From: Flavobacteriaceae bacterium
GTDB lineage: Bacteria; Bacteroidota; Bacteroidia; Flavobacteriales; Flavobacteriaceae
Assembly: GCA_030618945.1 (NCBI GenBank)
Contig: JAUXCI010000123.1
Location: 1-7,442 of the forward strand
DNA length: 7,442 nt
Direction of reading: 5' to 3'
The notes under the pieces were generated by a model, which saw nothing but the letters and a program-made list of their open reading frames with translations, ran no database searches and was not told the DNA's origin. Both the position numbers and the translations under genes were made by a program. How positions within the stretch are numbered: position 1 is the first letter of the stretch; each line of letters opens with the position of its first letter. This document shows, one piece after another, positions 1-6,835 of the stretch.

Positions 1-559
1 CTATTTCGGTTGAATAGTTAGCATCAAAGATTTCCTTTTTCATCACTCCTTCTCTAACTGTAGCCATTTGAGGATGCTGATCCCAATTGATAATATTTGC
101 CATAATACTACCTCCAAAAGCGGGCCTTATCGCATACAATAAATCTGTATATTCCTTTTTTTCTTTTTTAACAAAATGGTCGCCAATATCTAAAATGGTA
201 CAATCAGCGGTGAGTCCACAATTTAAGGCAGAGGCTAGTCTGGGCGCTAAATCTCTTCCGATGGAAGTTGCTCCAAACAAAACAATCTGAGGCTCCTCAT
301 TTTTCAGGATTTCTGTAGCCAGGGTCGCATGAGGTAAGGTTCTAAAAGGTTCGAGTCTTACATCATCGGCTATATGAATACGATCGACCCCATAAGGGGC
401 AATCTGCTTTTCTATACTTTTTAATCCTGCACCAAAAACCATAGCTTCAAGCGGGCAACTTAACTTCTGTGCTAAGCGCTTTCCTGCAGATAACAATTCC
501 AGACTTATATCGGCAACTTCACTATTCTCTACTTCACAATAAACAAATACACTTTTCAT
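1..559 (-). CDS. etfA: Electron transfer flavoprotein alpha subunit EtfA, 3' end cut by window edge
   Basis: EtfA pairs with EtfB to form a soluble FAD-carrying heterodimer that moves electrons between acyl-CoA dehydrogenase-type flavoenzymes and other carriers. The frame opens at an ATG at 557-559 and stays open through 186 residues to the left edge with no stop, so the C-terminal FAD-binding domain is missing from view. The visible part is the N-terminal alpha/beta domain. It contains a GRDLAPRLAS stretch near residues 100-109, a GLTADCT motif near 115-121, and the family hallmark RPAFGGSIMA at 145-154. It starts 25 bases after the etfB stop, so the two are surely one transcript. An AAGG lies only a few bases before the ATG, a poor Shine-Dalgarno. 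Gene order etfB-etfA matches Bacteroides-type loci, where an acyl-CoA dehydrogenase often follows; that gene would be outside the window and is inference. Confidence 0.95.
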   Translation of the reverse strand, partial: MKSVFVYCEVENSEVADISLELLSAGKRLAQKLSCPLEAMVFGAGLKSIEKQIAPYGVDRIHIADDVRLEPFRTLPHATLATEILKNEEPQIVLFGATSIGRDLAPRLASALNCGLTADCTILDIGDHFVKKEKKEYTDLLYAIRPAFGGSIMANIINWDQHPQMATVREGVMKKEIFDANYSTEI

Positions 560-579
560 ACCCTTGTCTTTATTAAAAT

Positions 580-593
580 ATCGGTTAACCGAT
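580..593. repeat. 14-base perfect palindrome at the etfB stop codon
   Basis: ATCGGTTAACCGAT reads the same on both strands and spans the TAA stop of etfB, 20 bases before the etfA ATG. As RNA it can form a 5-bp stem with a TTAA loop. It might be a weak junction hairpin or a dimeric-protein site, or be fortuitous. No T run follows, so it is not a terminator. Confidence 0.6.
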
Positions 594-1466
594 GGTGTGA
601 TTTTCTATTAATTCTTTGATCATCAATTCAATATCGTCATCTGTGTCTTTTAATACTTTGTTTTCATCAGACGTTAACACAATGCTTTCCACACTTTTGA
701 CCTTTGTTGGAGAACCGGATAATCCTATCTTCTCCATTTCTGCCCCAATATCTTCCACACCCCATTCAGGAATTGTTAAATAGGGTCTTTTATGATGCAA
801 TTCATGAATTAATTCACTGGTGGATTTAGAATTCAGTTCTGTTAGGGTTCTCGCGTATTTGTATTGCATTACTCGTTTCGCCTCTCTAGACCTGCAATGA
901 GGAGAAGATTCGTGCACAGTCATTAAGCAAGGTAAGGTAGATGAAAGCGTTTCCACACCTTTGTCCAATCGCCTTTTTGCTATAATTTCAGTATCAGTAA
1001 TCGATTCAATTTCTTCCACATAAGTAATTTGTGGAATATTCAATTTTTCAGCACATTGAGGACCAACCTGAGCTGTATCTCCATCAATTGCTTGTCTTCC
1101 CCCAAGAATCAGATCAAAAGGCGCCAGCTTTTCTATACCCTTGACCAAAGTATAGCTGGTTGCCAAAGTATCAGCGCCTCCAAATCTCCTGTCTGAGATC
1201 ATAATACCGTGATCAGCCCCGCGATAATAACCTTCTCTTATTATATCAGCTGCTCTTTTTGGTCCCATGGTTAATATGGTAACTTCAGTTCCGGGAAACC
1301 TATCCTTAATATTTAAAGCCAATTCAAGGGCGTGCAGGTCATCCGGATTAAAAATGGTTGAGAGTTTACCTCTATTAACAGTACCATCAGGTTTCATTGC
1401 ATCGGGCCCCACATTTCTTGTATCTGGAACTTGTTTTGCAAGCACAATAATTTTAAGTGGTTTCAT
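585..1466 (-). CDS. etfB: Electron transfer flavoprotein beta subunit EtfB, long FixA-like type
   Basis: This is the partner of EtfA, binding a nucleotide (AMP, or FAD in bifurcating forms) in an alpha/beta fold. With the ATG at 1464-1466 the protein has 293 residues, clearly longer than the roughly 250 of ordinary beta-oxidation EtfB. Visible motifs are AKQVPDT at 10-16, NPDDLHALE at 40-48, GADTLATS at 97-104 and the nucleotide-binding GRQAIDGDTAQVGPQ at 123-137. The DGDTAQVGP form is the one I associate with FixA-like and bifurcating EtfB; ordinary EtfB tends to have a DDDxNQT-like segment. A TTG two codons upstream (1470-1472) could also initiate, but the ATG is the more likely start and aligns with relatives as I recall them. 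There is no clear Shine-Dalgarno, as usual in this phylum. The gene leads a separate unit with etfA and is preceded by a candidate promoter. Confidence 0.95.
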   Translation of the reverse strand: MKPLKIIVLAKQVPDTRNVGPDAMKPDGTVNRGKLSTIFNPDDLHALELALNIKDRFPGTEVTILTMGPKRAADIIREGYYRGADHGIMISDRRFGGADTLATSYTLVKGIEKLAPFDLILGGRQAIDGDTAQVGPQCAEKLNIPQITYVEEIESITDTEIIAKRRLDKGVETLSSTLPCLMTVHESSPHCRSREAKRVMQYKYARTLTELNSKSTSELIHELHHKRPYLTIPEWGVEDIGAEMEKIGLSGSPTKVKSVESIVLTSDENKVLKDTDDDIELMIKELIENHTIG

Positions 1467-1468
1467 TG

Positions 1469-1510
1469 TCAATATATATTTTTTAGATCATGGAAGGATT
1501 CGTGGAACAT
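1469..1510 (-). other. Possible 13-codon leader ORF before etfB
   Basis: An ATG at 1508-1510 opens a frame of 13 codons (reading MFHESFHDLKNIY) that stops with TGA two bases before the etfB ATG. It lies inside the predicted etfB leader. The tight stop-start arrangement would allow translational coupling, but no convincing ribosome-binding site precedes it and an ORF this short is expected by chance. I do not recognise the peptide; it may well not be translated. Confidence 0.15.
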
Positions 1511-1573
1511 CTTTAGAATTCCCCAAATAAATTGGCCTCAATCACAGGATCAGATTATTTTTTTTAAGCTTCC

Positions 1574-1601
1574 CAAAATTATAGAATTTAAATTTTGCAA
1601 A
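1574..1601 (-). promoter_or_regulatory. Candidate promoter for etfB-etfA
   Basis: On the minus strand a TTTG (1598-1601) is followed after 16 bases by TAATTTTG (1574-1581), which fits the Bacteroidota primary-sigma -7 consensus TAnnTTTG. The spacer is at or just below the usual range of about 17-23 counted from TTG. Initiation would fall near 1568, giving a leader of about 100 bases before etfB. The position, downstream of the fabI terminator and upstream of etfB, is where a promoter is needed. In AT-rich DNA such matches arise by chance. Confidence 0.45.
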
Positions 1602-1674
1602 ACGTGACAATACTCATACTTTATAATTGTTGATAAGGAATTATGAATAATCGTTTTATTTAAAAAAATGGCAT

Positions 1675-1709
1675 AAAAAAAAGGGTGATTTGTTTAAATC
1701 ACCCTTTTT
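1675..1709 (-). terminator. Intrinsic terminator after fabI
   Basis: A perfect inverted repeat has arms at 1678-1691 and 1696-1709 with a 4-base loop (1692-1695). The core of the stem is GGGTGATTT paired with AAATCACCC. On the minus strand the hairpin is followed by a run of eight T's (the complement of 1675-1682), the classic rho-independent layout, and it begins 17 bases after the fabI stop. It separates the fabI transcript from etfB-etfA. The arms also end in a T run on the plus strand, so it might block plus-strand transcription too. Confidence 0.93.
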
Positions 1710-1726
1710 AAAACTATTTGATAAAA

Positions 1727-2581
1727 TTATTTCTTAGCCTTCTTAACAGGCGCTTCCTCTTCTTTGGTTTCAGATTTCATAAATTCATCCATAATGGCTG
1801 TACTCACTCCCATATTGGAGAAGCCACCGTCATGGTACAAATTTTGAAGCGTCACTTTTTTAGTTAAATCAGAAAATAAAGACAAGGTATAATCAGCACA
1901 TTCTATAGCTGTAGCATTACCTAAGGGTGACATTTTATCAGCATAGGCAACAAAACCATCAAATCCTTTTACCCCACTCCCTGCGGTTGTTAAGGTTGGC
2001 GATTGTGAAATAGTATTTACACGAACATTTTTATCTCTTCCGAAAAAATAACCAAAACTTCTCGCTATCGATTCTAAATAAGCCTTGTTATCAGCCATGT
2101 CATTATAATCAGGAAATACACGTTGAGCTGCCATATAGGTTAAACCTACAATACTTCCCCATTCGTTCATCATATCTCTTTGATACAATACACTCATTAA
2201 CCTATGAAAAGATAAGGCGGATACATCCCAACCTGTCTTTGTAAAGTTATAATCCTGATGGGTATAATGATTTCCTCTTCTTACATTCACAGACATACCA
2301 ATAGAATGCAATACAAAATCAATTTTTCCCCCAAGTATTTCCTTAGATTCATCTATTAGATGCTCAAGATCCATGATAGATGTCGCATCAGCCGGAATTA
2401 CCTTAGACCCTGTTTTTTCTGCCAGCTCTGCAATTGTTCCCAAACGCAAAGCTACAGGTGCGTTGGTCAATACAAAAGTAGCGCCTTCTTCATGAGCTCT
2501 TTCAGCCACTTTCCAGGCAATGGACTTAGAATCTAAAGCTCCAAAAATAATTCCTTTTTTTCCTTTTAATAAATTGTACAT
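1727..2581 (-). CDS. fabI: Enoyl-[acyl-carrier-protein] reductase FabI
   Basis: FabI carries out the last reduction of each fatty-acid elongation cycle in the cytoplasm, turning trans-2-enoyl-ACP into acyl-ACP with NAD(P)H. The 284-residue protein shows the SDR-type nucleotide-binding start GIIFGALDSKSIAW at 10-23, the FabI-typical LHSIGM at 91-96, and the catalytic arrangement Tyr149 followed by Tyr159-x6-Lys166 (YNDMADNK). The SPTLTTAGSG segment at 194-203 corresponds to the substrate-loop region. It is about 20 residues longer than E. coli FabI (262), partly through a charged C-terminal tail from about 269 to 284 rich in Glu and Lys. The ATG at 2579-2581 follows an A/T-rich leader without a Shine-Dalgarno. 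It lies 93 bases after recN with its own -7 element and ends at a strong terminator. FabI is the classic triclosan target; I cannot judge sensitivity from sequence. Confidence 0.97.
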   Translation of the reverse strand: MYNLLKGKKGIIFGALDSKSIAWKVAERAHEEGATFVLTNAPVALRLGTIAELAEKTGSKVIPADATSIMDLEHLIDESKEILGGKIDFVLHSIGMSVNVRRGNHYTHQDYNFTKTGWDVSALSFHRLMSVLYQRDMMNEWGSIVGLTYMAAQRVFPDYNDMADNKAYLESIARSFGYFFGRDKNVRVNTISQSPTLTTAGSGVKGFDGFVAYADKMSPLGNATAIECADYTLSLFSDLTKKVTLQNLYHDGGFSNMGVSTAIMDEFMKSETKEEEAPVKKAKK

Positions 2582-2643
2582 AAATAAATTTTTAATTTGG
2601 TATCAATGATATTTTAATCCTCGTTTTATTTTGACAAACTGTG

Positions 2644-2651
2644 CAAAGTTA
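2644..2651 (-). promoter_or_regulatory. Candidate fabI promoter, -7 element
   Basis: TAACTTTG on the minus strand matches the Bacteroidota -7 consensus TAnnTTTG exactly and is followed by C, also common. No good -33 TTG lies 17-23 bases upstream; only ATG is near that spacing, overlapping the end of recN. Initiation would be near 2638, leaving a leader of about 57 bases before the fabI ATG. It suggests fabI can be transcribed independently of recN. Confidence 0.5.
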
Positions 2652-2674
2652 AGTCATTATTTTAACATTCCCAT

Positions 2675-4327
2675 TTATGACAAAAGCTGTTTGGCGTGTG
2701 CCATGGCTGAAGCCGTTATTGTATTTCCTCCGAGCATTTCTGCCAGCTCCACCAGTCTTTCCTCCTCATTCAGCAATTTAATGTTTGATGATATTGATCC
2801 TTTAGCTTCTTCCTTATACACCTTGTAGTGTTGATGCCCTTTTGCGGCTACCTGTGGCAAATGAGTAATTGTAATCACCTGCATATTTTGGCTCATTTGC
2901 AGCATTACTTTTGCTATTTTATTTGACACTTCGCCTGATACACCCGTATCAATTTCATCAAAAATAATGGCTGGTAAATTCGAATACTTGGATAAAATCG
3001 ATTTAATTCCTAGCATCATTCTCGACATCTCACCACCTGAAGCCATTCTTTTCAAAGGCTCAAAGTTTTTTCCTTTATCTGATGACATTAAAAACTCCAG
3101 TTGATCTTTACCATTGTTTAAAAAATGTTCACTTTTAATCAATCCAATTTTGAATCTTGTATTTCTCATTTCCAAAAGACTCAAAACTGATTCAATTTGT
3201 TTTATAAACTGAGGAACCGCCTTCTGTCTTCTCTTATGCATATCAGCAGCAAGTTTGTCTAGGGCATTTTCCGATTTCGCAATCTCAATTTGCTTTTGAC
3301 TAGTCTTTTCCTCCGCATTATCCACTTCAACTATTTTAGCTTTATAGCTGTCTTTAATTTCCAATAATTCAACAACCGTGCCCGCAGCATGTTTTTTCTG
3401 TAAGTCATAAATCAACTTCAACCTTTCCTCTACTTTGCTAAGTTCTACAGGATCATACACTAATTTATCACTCTCAAGATGCAATTCGTCAATAATATCT
3501 TTAAACTCGATCCATACACTCTTAAAACGATCTGATAAATTGGCATAGAAATCATCAAAACCAGAAATCTTTGAAATACTGTGATCAATTTGTGATAACT
3601 GACTTAAGACTCCCATTTGTTCCATTTCTGAAACATCAAGAATCTCCCCTATCTGCATCTTGATCTCCTCAACATGAGATAGTTTTTCGAGGTCTCGTTC
3701 TAATTCTTCTTGTTCATTAATCTTTAAATCTGCTTGTTCAAGTTCATTCCACAAAAAAACATTATAATCATATTCCTTTTGGGCATTGCGCTGAGCCTCC
3801 ACAATATCATTTAGCTCATTTATCAGCAATTTTAATTGCTTGAATTCCTGCTTATAATCAATTAAAATGCGTCCATTATCAGCCAGTGAATCAATAATAT
3901 GGAATTGGTAAACCGGATCAGAAAGCTGCAAAGTTTCGTGTTGAGAGTGCACATCAATAAGCTGTTCTGTCAATTGATTCAATACTGACAAAGTTGTTGG
4001 TGTATCATTTACAAATGCCCTTGATTTTCCATTGGCTAAGATCTCTCTTCTTATAATCACTATTGGGTCATAATCCAAATCATTGTCTTCAAAAAAATTG
4101 ATCAGATTATAGGCATTGATATCAAACTCTGCCTCAATAATACATTTCTTCGCCTTGTCATACACCAGAGTAGCGTCAGCTCTTTTACCAAGAACAAGTG
4201 CCAATCCGCCAAGCAGGATAGATTTACCCGCCCCGGTTTCACCAGTAATTATGGACAATTGCCCCATAAGATCGACTTTGAGATCCTCAATGAGCGCATA
4301 ATTTTTAATGGACAAAGATGTTAACAT
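2675..4327 (-). CDS. recN: DNA repair protein RecN
   Basis: RecN is a cytoplasmic SMC-like ATPase that acts early at DNA double-strand breaks, bringing DNA together for recombination repair. The 550 residues match the family's usual length. In order they show the N-terminal LSIKNYALIEDL strand-helix, the Walker A box GETGAGKS at 29-36, the RecN-typical DVHSQHE at 125-131, and a central Glu/Lys/Leu-rich stretch (about 155-225 and 320-380) that reads as paired coiled-coil arms. Then come the ABC signature ASGGEMSR at 429-436, Walker B AIIFDEIDTGVSG at 453-465, and the switch THLPQVAA at 488-495. All ATPase residues are intact. It follows the DUF4835 gene by 69 bases and may be read from the upstream operon or from its own -7 element. 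I see no LexA-like operator, so damage induction cannot be inferred. Confidence 0.97.
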   Translation of the reverse strand: MLTSLSIKNYALIEDLKVDLMGQLSIITGETGAGKSILLGGLALVLGKRADATLVYDKAKKCIIEAEFDINAYNLINFFEDNDLDYDPIVIIRREILANGKSRAFVNDTPTTLSVLNQLTEQLIDVHSQHETLQLSDPVYQFHIIDSLADNGRILIDYKQEFKQLKLLINELNDIVEAQRNAQKEYDYNVFLWNELEQADLKINEQEELERDLEKLSHVEEIKMQIGEILDVSEMEQMGVLSQLSQIDHSISKISGFDDFYANLSDRFKSVWIEFKDIIDELHLESDKLVYDPVELSKVEERLKLIYDLQKKHAAGTVVELLEIKDSYKAKIVEVDNAEEKTSQKQIEIAKSENALDKLAADMHKRRQKAVPQFIKQIESVLSLLEMRNTRFKIGLIKSEHFLNNGKDQLEFLMSSDKGKNFEPLKRMASGGEMSRMMLGIKSILSKYSNLPAIIFDEIDTGVSGEVSNKIAKVMLQMSQNMQVITITHLPQVAAKGHQHYKVYKEEAKGSISSNIKLLNEEERLVELAEMLGGNTITASAMAHAKQLLS

Positions 4328-4359
4328 GAAGTTTTTTTACTATTATAAAGCCGTCAAGG

Positions 4360-4367
4360 CAAACTTA
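4360..4367 (-). promoter_or_regulatory. Candidate recN promoter, -7 element
   Basis: TAAGTTTG on the minus strand fits the TAnnTTTG consensus and lies in the short gap before recN, with a predicted start near 4354 and a leader of about 27 bases. A matching -33 TTG is not evident. It could provide recN with expression separate from the upstream operon. Confidence 0.4.
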
Positions 4368-4396
4368 AATAAAAAGCGACATAACCTAAGGCTAGT

Positions 4397-5287
4397 TTAA
4401 ATTTTTATTTCGCCCCATTTTTCATCATATGAAGGATATATTTTCGAAAGGACTTCCTTTAATTTTGAAGTATCAAGTTTAGGGCCATCGGAAAAAAGGT
4501 CAACAATTTCATCGCTTTTGGTATCCATAAATACCCGAATCAAAAAATTATTAGGCCTGTCGTTATACAATTTCTCAAACCCGACTATTGAATTGAGGAT
4601 TGATTCTTTGGCCTCTGTACTATTATCGACCATTCGATCGAGTCCTAAAATGTGGTACTCGTACATTGACTTTCTGTATTGCTCATAAACAGGAGACAAT
4701 AAATTTTCATTTAACATATATCTCGTGTAATTTCCATCTATCCTGTTCCAACCAACACCACCTCCCTGCTGGGCAACTATCATTACGTTTTCGGCTTTTT
4801 TGAAGAAATCCTCACCTCCTTTATAACCAAAAGTATCTGCCTGATATCCTAAAATGGTATACGCATAAAAAGTTAAGAGGGAAGATAAATTAGATTCAAA
4901 TGAAACCTCATTATACACCAAAGGCTGAAACTCCTGATAAATAAACGAAATATCATTGTCGTTAAAATTGAGTATGGGAGTAGAATATGTAGAATTATAA
5001 ACAGGTCTGGAAATTTGTAACTGCAAACTACCTCTAAAACTATTTCCAGCCAGAACTTCAAGTATATTAATGGTGAGAGAGCAATTTATTTTTTGGTGTG
5101 TTTTATAGGTAGAATTGGTCCATTTTGTATTGTTTAAATACTCGAAAATATCATTTTGCATGGTTTCAAACAAACTCTTATTTGAAACCCCAATTTCCGC
5201 ATCGTTAATAAATACAGTGCAATTTAATTCTTGTGAAGATGCATTAAACCCCACAAAAAATAACAAAATGAATACAAATCTACGCAT
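4397..5287 (-). CDS. porD: Secreted DUF4835 / PorD-family protein
   Basis: This 296-residue protein starts with a clear signal peptide: basic MRR, a hydrophobic core to about residue 13, and a probable cleavage after Ser18 (ASS before Gln19). It should therefore be exported to the periplasm or outer membrane; there is no lipobox. The mature part matches my recollection of the Bacteroidota family DUF4835, with TKWTNSTYK near 54-62, SRPVYNST at 93-100, NDNDISF at 109-115 and YNEVSFESNL at 125-134. Cys23 and Cys69 are candidates for a disulphide. Some annotation pipelines call this family PorD, a type IX secretion component; I hold that name with moderate confidence. The ATG at 5285-5287 lies inside the end of coaBC, overlapping by 8 bases, so translation is probably coupled. 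No other membrane segment or catalytic motif is visible, and the exact role is unknown from sequence. Confidence 0.85.
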   Translation of the reverse strand: MRRFVFILLFFVGFNASSQELNCTVFINDAEIGVSNKSLFETMQNDIFEYLNNTKWTNSTYKTHQKINCSLTINILEVLAGNSFRGSLQLQISRPVYNSTYSTPILNFNDNDISFIYQEFQPLVYNEVSFESNLSSLLTFYAYTILGYQADTFGYKGGEDFFKKAENVMIVAQQGGGVGWNRIDGNYTRYMLNENLLSPVYEQYRKSMYEYHILGLDRMVDNSTEAKESILNSIVGFEKLYNDRPNNFLIRVFMDTKSDEIVDLFSDGPKLDTSKLKEVLSKIYPSYDEKWGEIKI

Positions 5288-6491
5288 TTATACTTTTTAT
5301 TATATCATTAAAAATGTCTTCGGCCACCTCGATTTTTGATTTAAGATCAAAACTTTGGATACGATCATTTTTGTCAATCAGGGTAATTTTATTTGTGTCT
5401 GACTTAAACCCTGCACCTTTATCCTGAAGCGAATTCAAAACGATTAAATCGAGATTTTTATTTTTGATTTTTGATTTGGCATTGGCTATTTCATTTTCAG
5501 TTTCCAATGCAAAACCGACCAAATACTGGTTCTTCTTAATAGCTCCAACGGATGCAAGAATATCCTTGGTTGGTACCAAGTCAACCTGCATGATCGCGTC
5601 TTTCTTTTTTATTTTTTGAGAAGATACTGCTTTTGGCTTAAAATCGGAAACGGCAGCCGAAAATATAGCTATGTCTGCGTCATCGATATTTTGATGCGTA
5701 ACATCATACATTTCATCAGCACTCATCACGTCAATTCTTTTTATGCCTGACTGTTTGACTACTTGAAAGCTTGGCCCTGAAATCAATACTACACTAGCCC
5801 CTAGTGCAGCCGCTTCATGTGCCAAAGCAAATCCCATTTTCCCTGAAGAATGATTTCCAATAAACCTTACCGGGTCAATAGCTTCAAAAGTAGGACCAGC
5901 CGTGATCAAAACACGCTTACCATTTAAGGGTAATTTTGCCGCTATATGGTTTTCAATAAAAGAAAGAATCTCATCAGGCTCAGCCATTCTGCCTTCTCCT
6001 TCCAAACCGCTGGCTAACTCTCCAAATGCTGGTGGGATAAATACATTTCCCCTGGCTTCTAAAGTAGCTATGTTTTTAGTTGTGGTAGGATGCTTATACA
6101 TGTCCAGGTCCATTGCTGGAGCAAAGTAAACAGTTGATTTAGCCGACAAATAAGTAGCAAGAAGTAAATTATCACAAATTCCTTCAGACATCTTTGCCAA
6201 AGTATTGGCTGTTAAAGGTGCAATTACCATGAGGTCTGCCCATAAGCCAAGATCAACATGACTATTCCAAAGTTCATTCTCTTCACTTTGATCAAAAAAA
6301 GTTGAGTGAACCGGGTTTTTTGACAAGGTTGACAGCGTCAATGGGGTTACAAACTCCTTAGATGCAGGAGTCATCACCACCTTTACCTCAGCTCCTGCTT
6401 TGATAAAGTTTCTAACCAGAAAGGACGTTTTATAAGCAGCAATTCCGGCAGTAACTCCTAGAAGAATTTTTTTACCGCCTAAAACAGACAT
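5280..6491 (-). CDS. coaBC: Bifunctional CoaBC: phosphopantothenoylcysteine synthetase/decarboxylase
   Basis: CoaBC performs two consecutive steps of coenzyme A synthesis: CoaB joins 4'-phosphopantothenate to cysteine using CTP, and the FMN enzyme CoaC decarboxylates the product to 4'-phosphopantetheine. The 403 residues fit the family. The CoaC half (about 1-185) has the flavoprotein start LLGVTAGIAAYK at 10-21, catalytic His78 in HVDLGLWADL, PAMDLDMY at 125-132 in place of the PxMNxxMW motif, and ASGLEGEGRM at 160-169, where E. coli has the active-site Cys. The CoaB half begins near 191 with KRVLITAGPT, followed by DPVRFIGNHSSGKMG at 206-220, SAAVSDFKP at 278-286 and KIKKKD at 293-298. It sits 5 bases after rpoZ and overlaps the next gene by 8 bases. 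The Asn-to-Asp and Cys-to-Ser changes may be usual in this phylum; see findings. Confidence 0.96.
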   Translation of the reverse strand: MSVLGGKKILLGVTAGIAAYKTSFLVRNFIKAGAEVKVVMTPASKEFVTPLTLSTLSKNPVHSTFFDQSEENELWNSHVDLGLWADLMVIAPLTANTLAKMSEGICDNLLLATYLSAKSTVYFAPAMDLDMYKHPTTTKNIATLEARGNVFIPPAFGELASGLEGEGRMAEPDEILSFIENHIAAKLPLNGKRVLITAGPTFEAIDPVRFIGNHSSGKMGFALAHEAAALGASVVLISGPSFQVVKQSGIKRIDVMSADEMYDVTHQNIDDADIAIFSAAVSDFKPKAVSSQKIKKKDAIMQVDLVPTKDILASVGAIKKNQYLVGFALETENEIANAKSKIKNKNLDLIVLNSLQDKGAGFKSDTNKITLIDKNDRIQSFDLKSKIEVAEDIFNDIIKSINA

Positions 6492-6496
6492 AATTA

Positions 6497-6832
6497 TTAT
6501 ATATTATCGTTACTTGTATCCGGAGTTCTATAATAAATTTCATCATCCAACCATTCCTTAACAGCTATGGAAGTCGGTTTTGGCAGACGCTCATAAAAAC
6601 GAGATACTTCTATTTGTTCTTTATTTTCAAAAACCTCTTCTAAACTATCATTAAAAGTTGCAAACTCCTCTAATTTGTCAATCAATTCACTTTTCAAATC
6701 TTCATTTACCTGAGAAGCCCTTCTTGCCATAATAGCTATAGCCTTGTATATATTTTCAGTAGGTGCCTCAATTTTATTTTTATCAAAAGTAACCGTACTT
6801 TCTGGAGCTCCAGTATTCTTATAGTCTTTCAT
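6497..6832 (-). CDS. rpoZ: DNA-directed RNA polymerase omega subunit, Bacteroidota type
   Basis: Omega is a small subunit that clamps the beta' C-terminus and helps RNA polymerase assembly. The 111-residue protein matches the divergent Bacteroidota family as I recall it. The omega core is best seen in NIYKAIAIMARRASQVN at 27-43, equivalent to the helix with an A-x-RA pattern in other omegas, followed by an acidic helical segment (44-70). The tail FYERLPKPTSIAVKEWL at 79-95 is a conserved-looking segment beyond the classical core. There is no signal peptide or membrane segment. It starts 3 bases after the bamD stop and ends 5 bases before coaBC, so it sits inside an operon. Pairing of omega with CoaBC also occurs in other phyla (rpoZ-coaBC), which supports the call. 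Assignment rests on motif and context, since omega proteins are short and variable. Confidence 0.88.
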   Translation of the reverse strand: MKDYKNTGAPESTVTFDKNKIEAPTENIYKAIAIMARRASQVNEDLKSELIDKLEEFATFNDSLEEVFENKEQIEVSRFYERLPKPTSIAVKEWLDDEIYYRTPDTSNDNI

Positions 6833-6835
6833 TCG

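Noticed and set aside
1470..1472. TTG as etfB start codon, adding two residues
   Set aside because: The ATG two codons downstream gives the N-terminus MKPLKIIVLAKQVPDT expected for the family, and no ribosome-binding site favours the TTG.
1267..1530. Plus-strand 87-codon frame across the start of etfB
   Set aside because: It lies opposite a well-supported gene, has no recognisable motif and is a shadow of the etfB coding strand.
1473..1726. Possible small gene or RNA in the spacer between etfB and fabI
   Set aside because: Apart from the terminator, candidate promoter and leader, it is low-complexity A/T sequence with no tRNA cloverleaf or convincing ORF on either strand.
4342..4357. TTGACG and TATAAT on the minus strand before recN, resembling a sigma70 promoter
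   Set aside because: The two hexamers are only 4 bases apart, far from the 16-18 needed, and Bacteroidota do not use this consensus.
4873..5061. Minus-strand 62-codon hydrophobic frame inside the DUF4835 gene
   Set aside because: It is in another frame of a gene with a clear signal peptide and family motifs; its Leu/Ile/Phe richness reflects AT-rich out-of-frame reading.
5902..6129. Plus-strand 75-codon frame opposite coaBC
   Set aside because: It is antisense to conserved CoaC motifs and has no family resemblance or leader signals.
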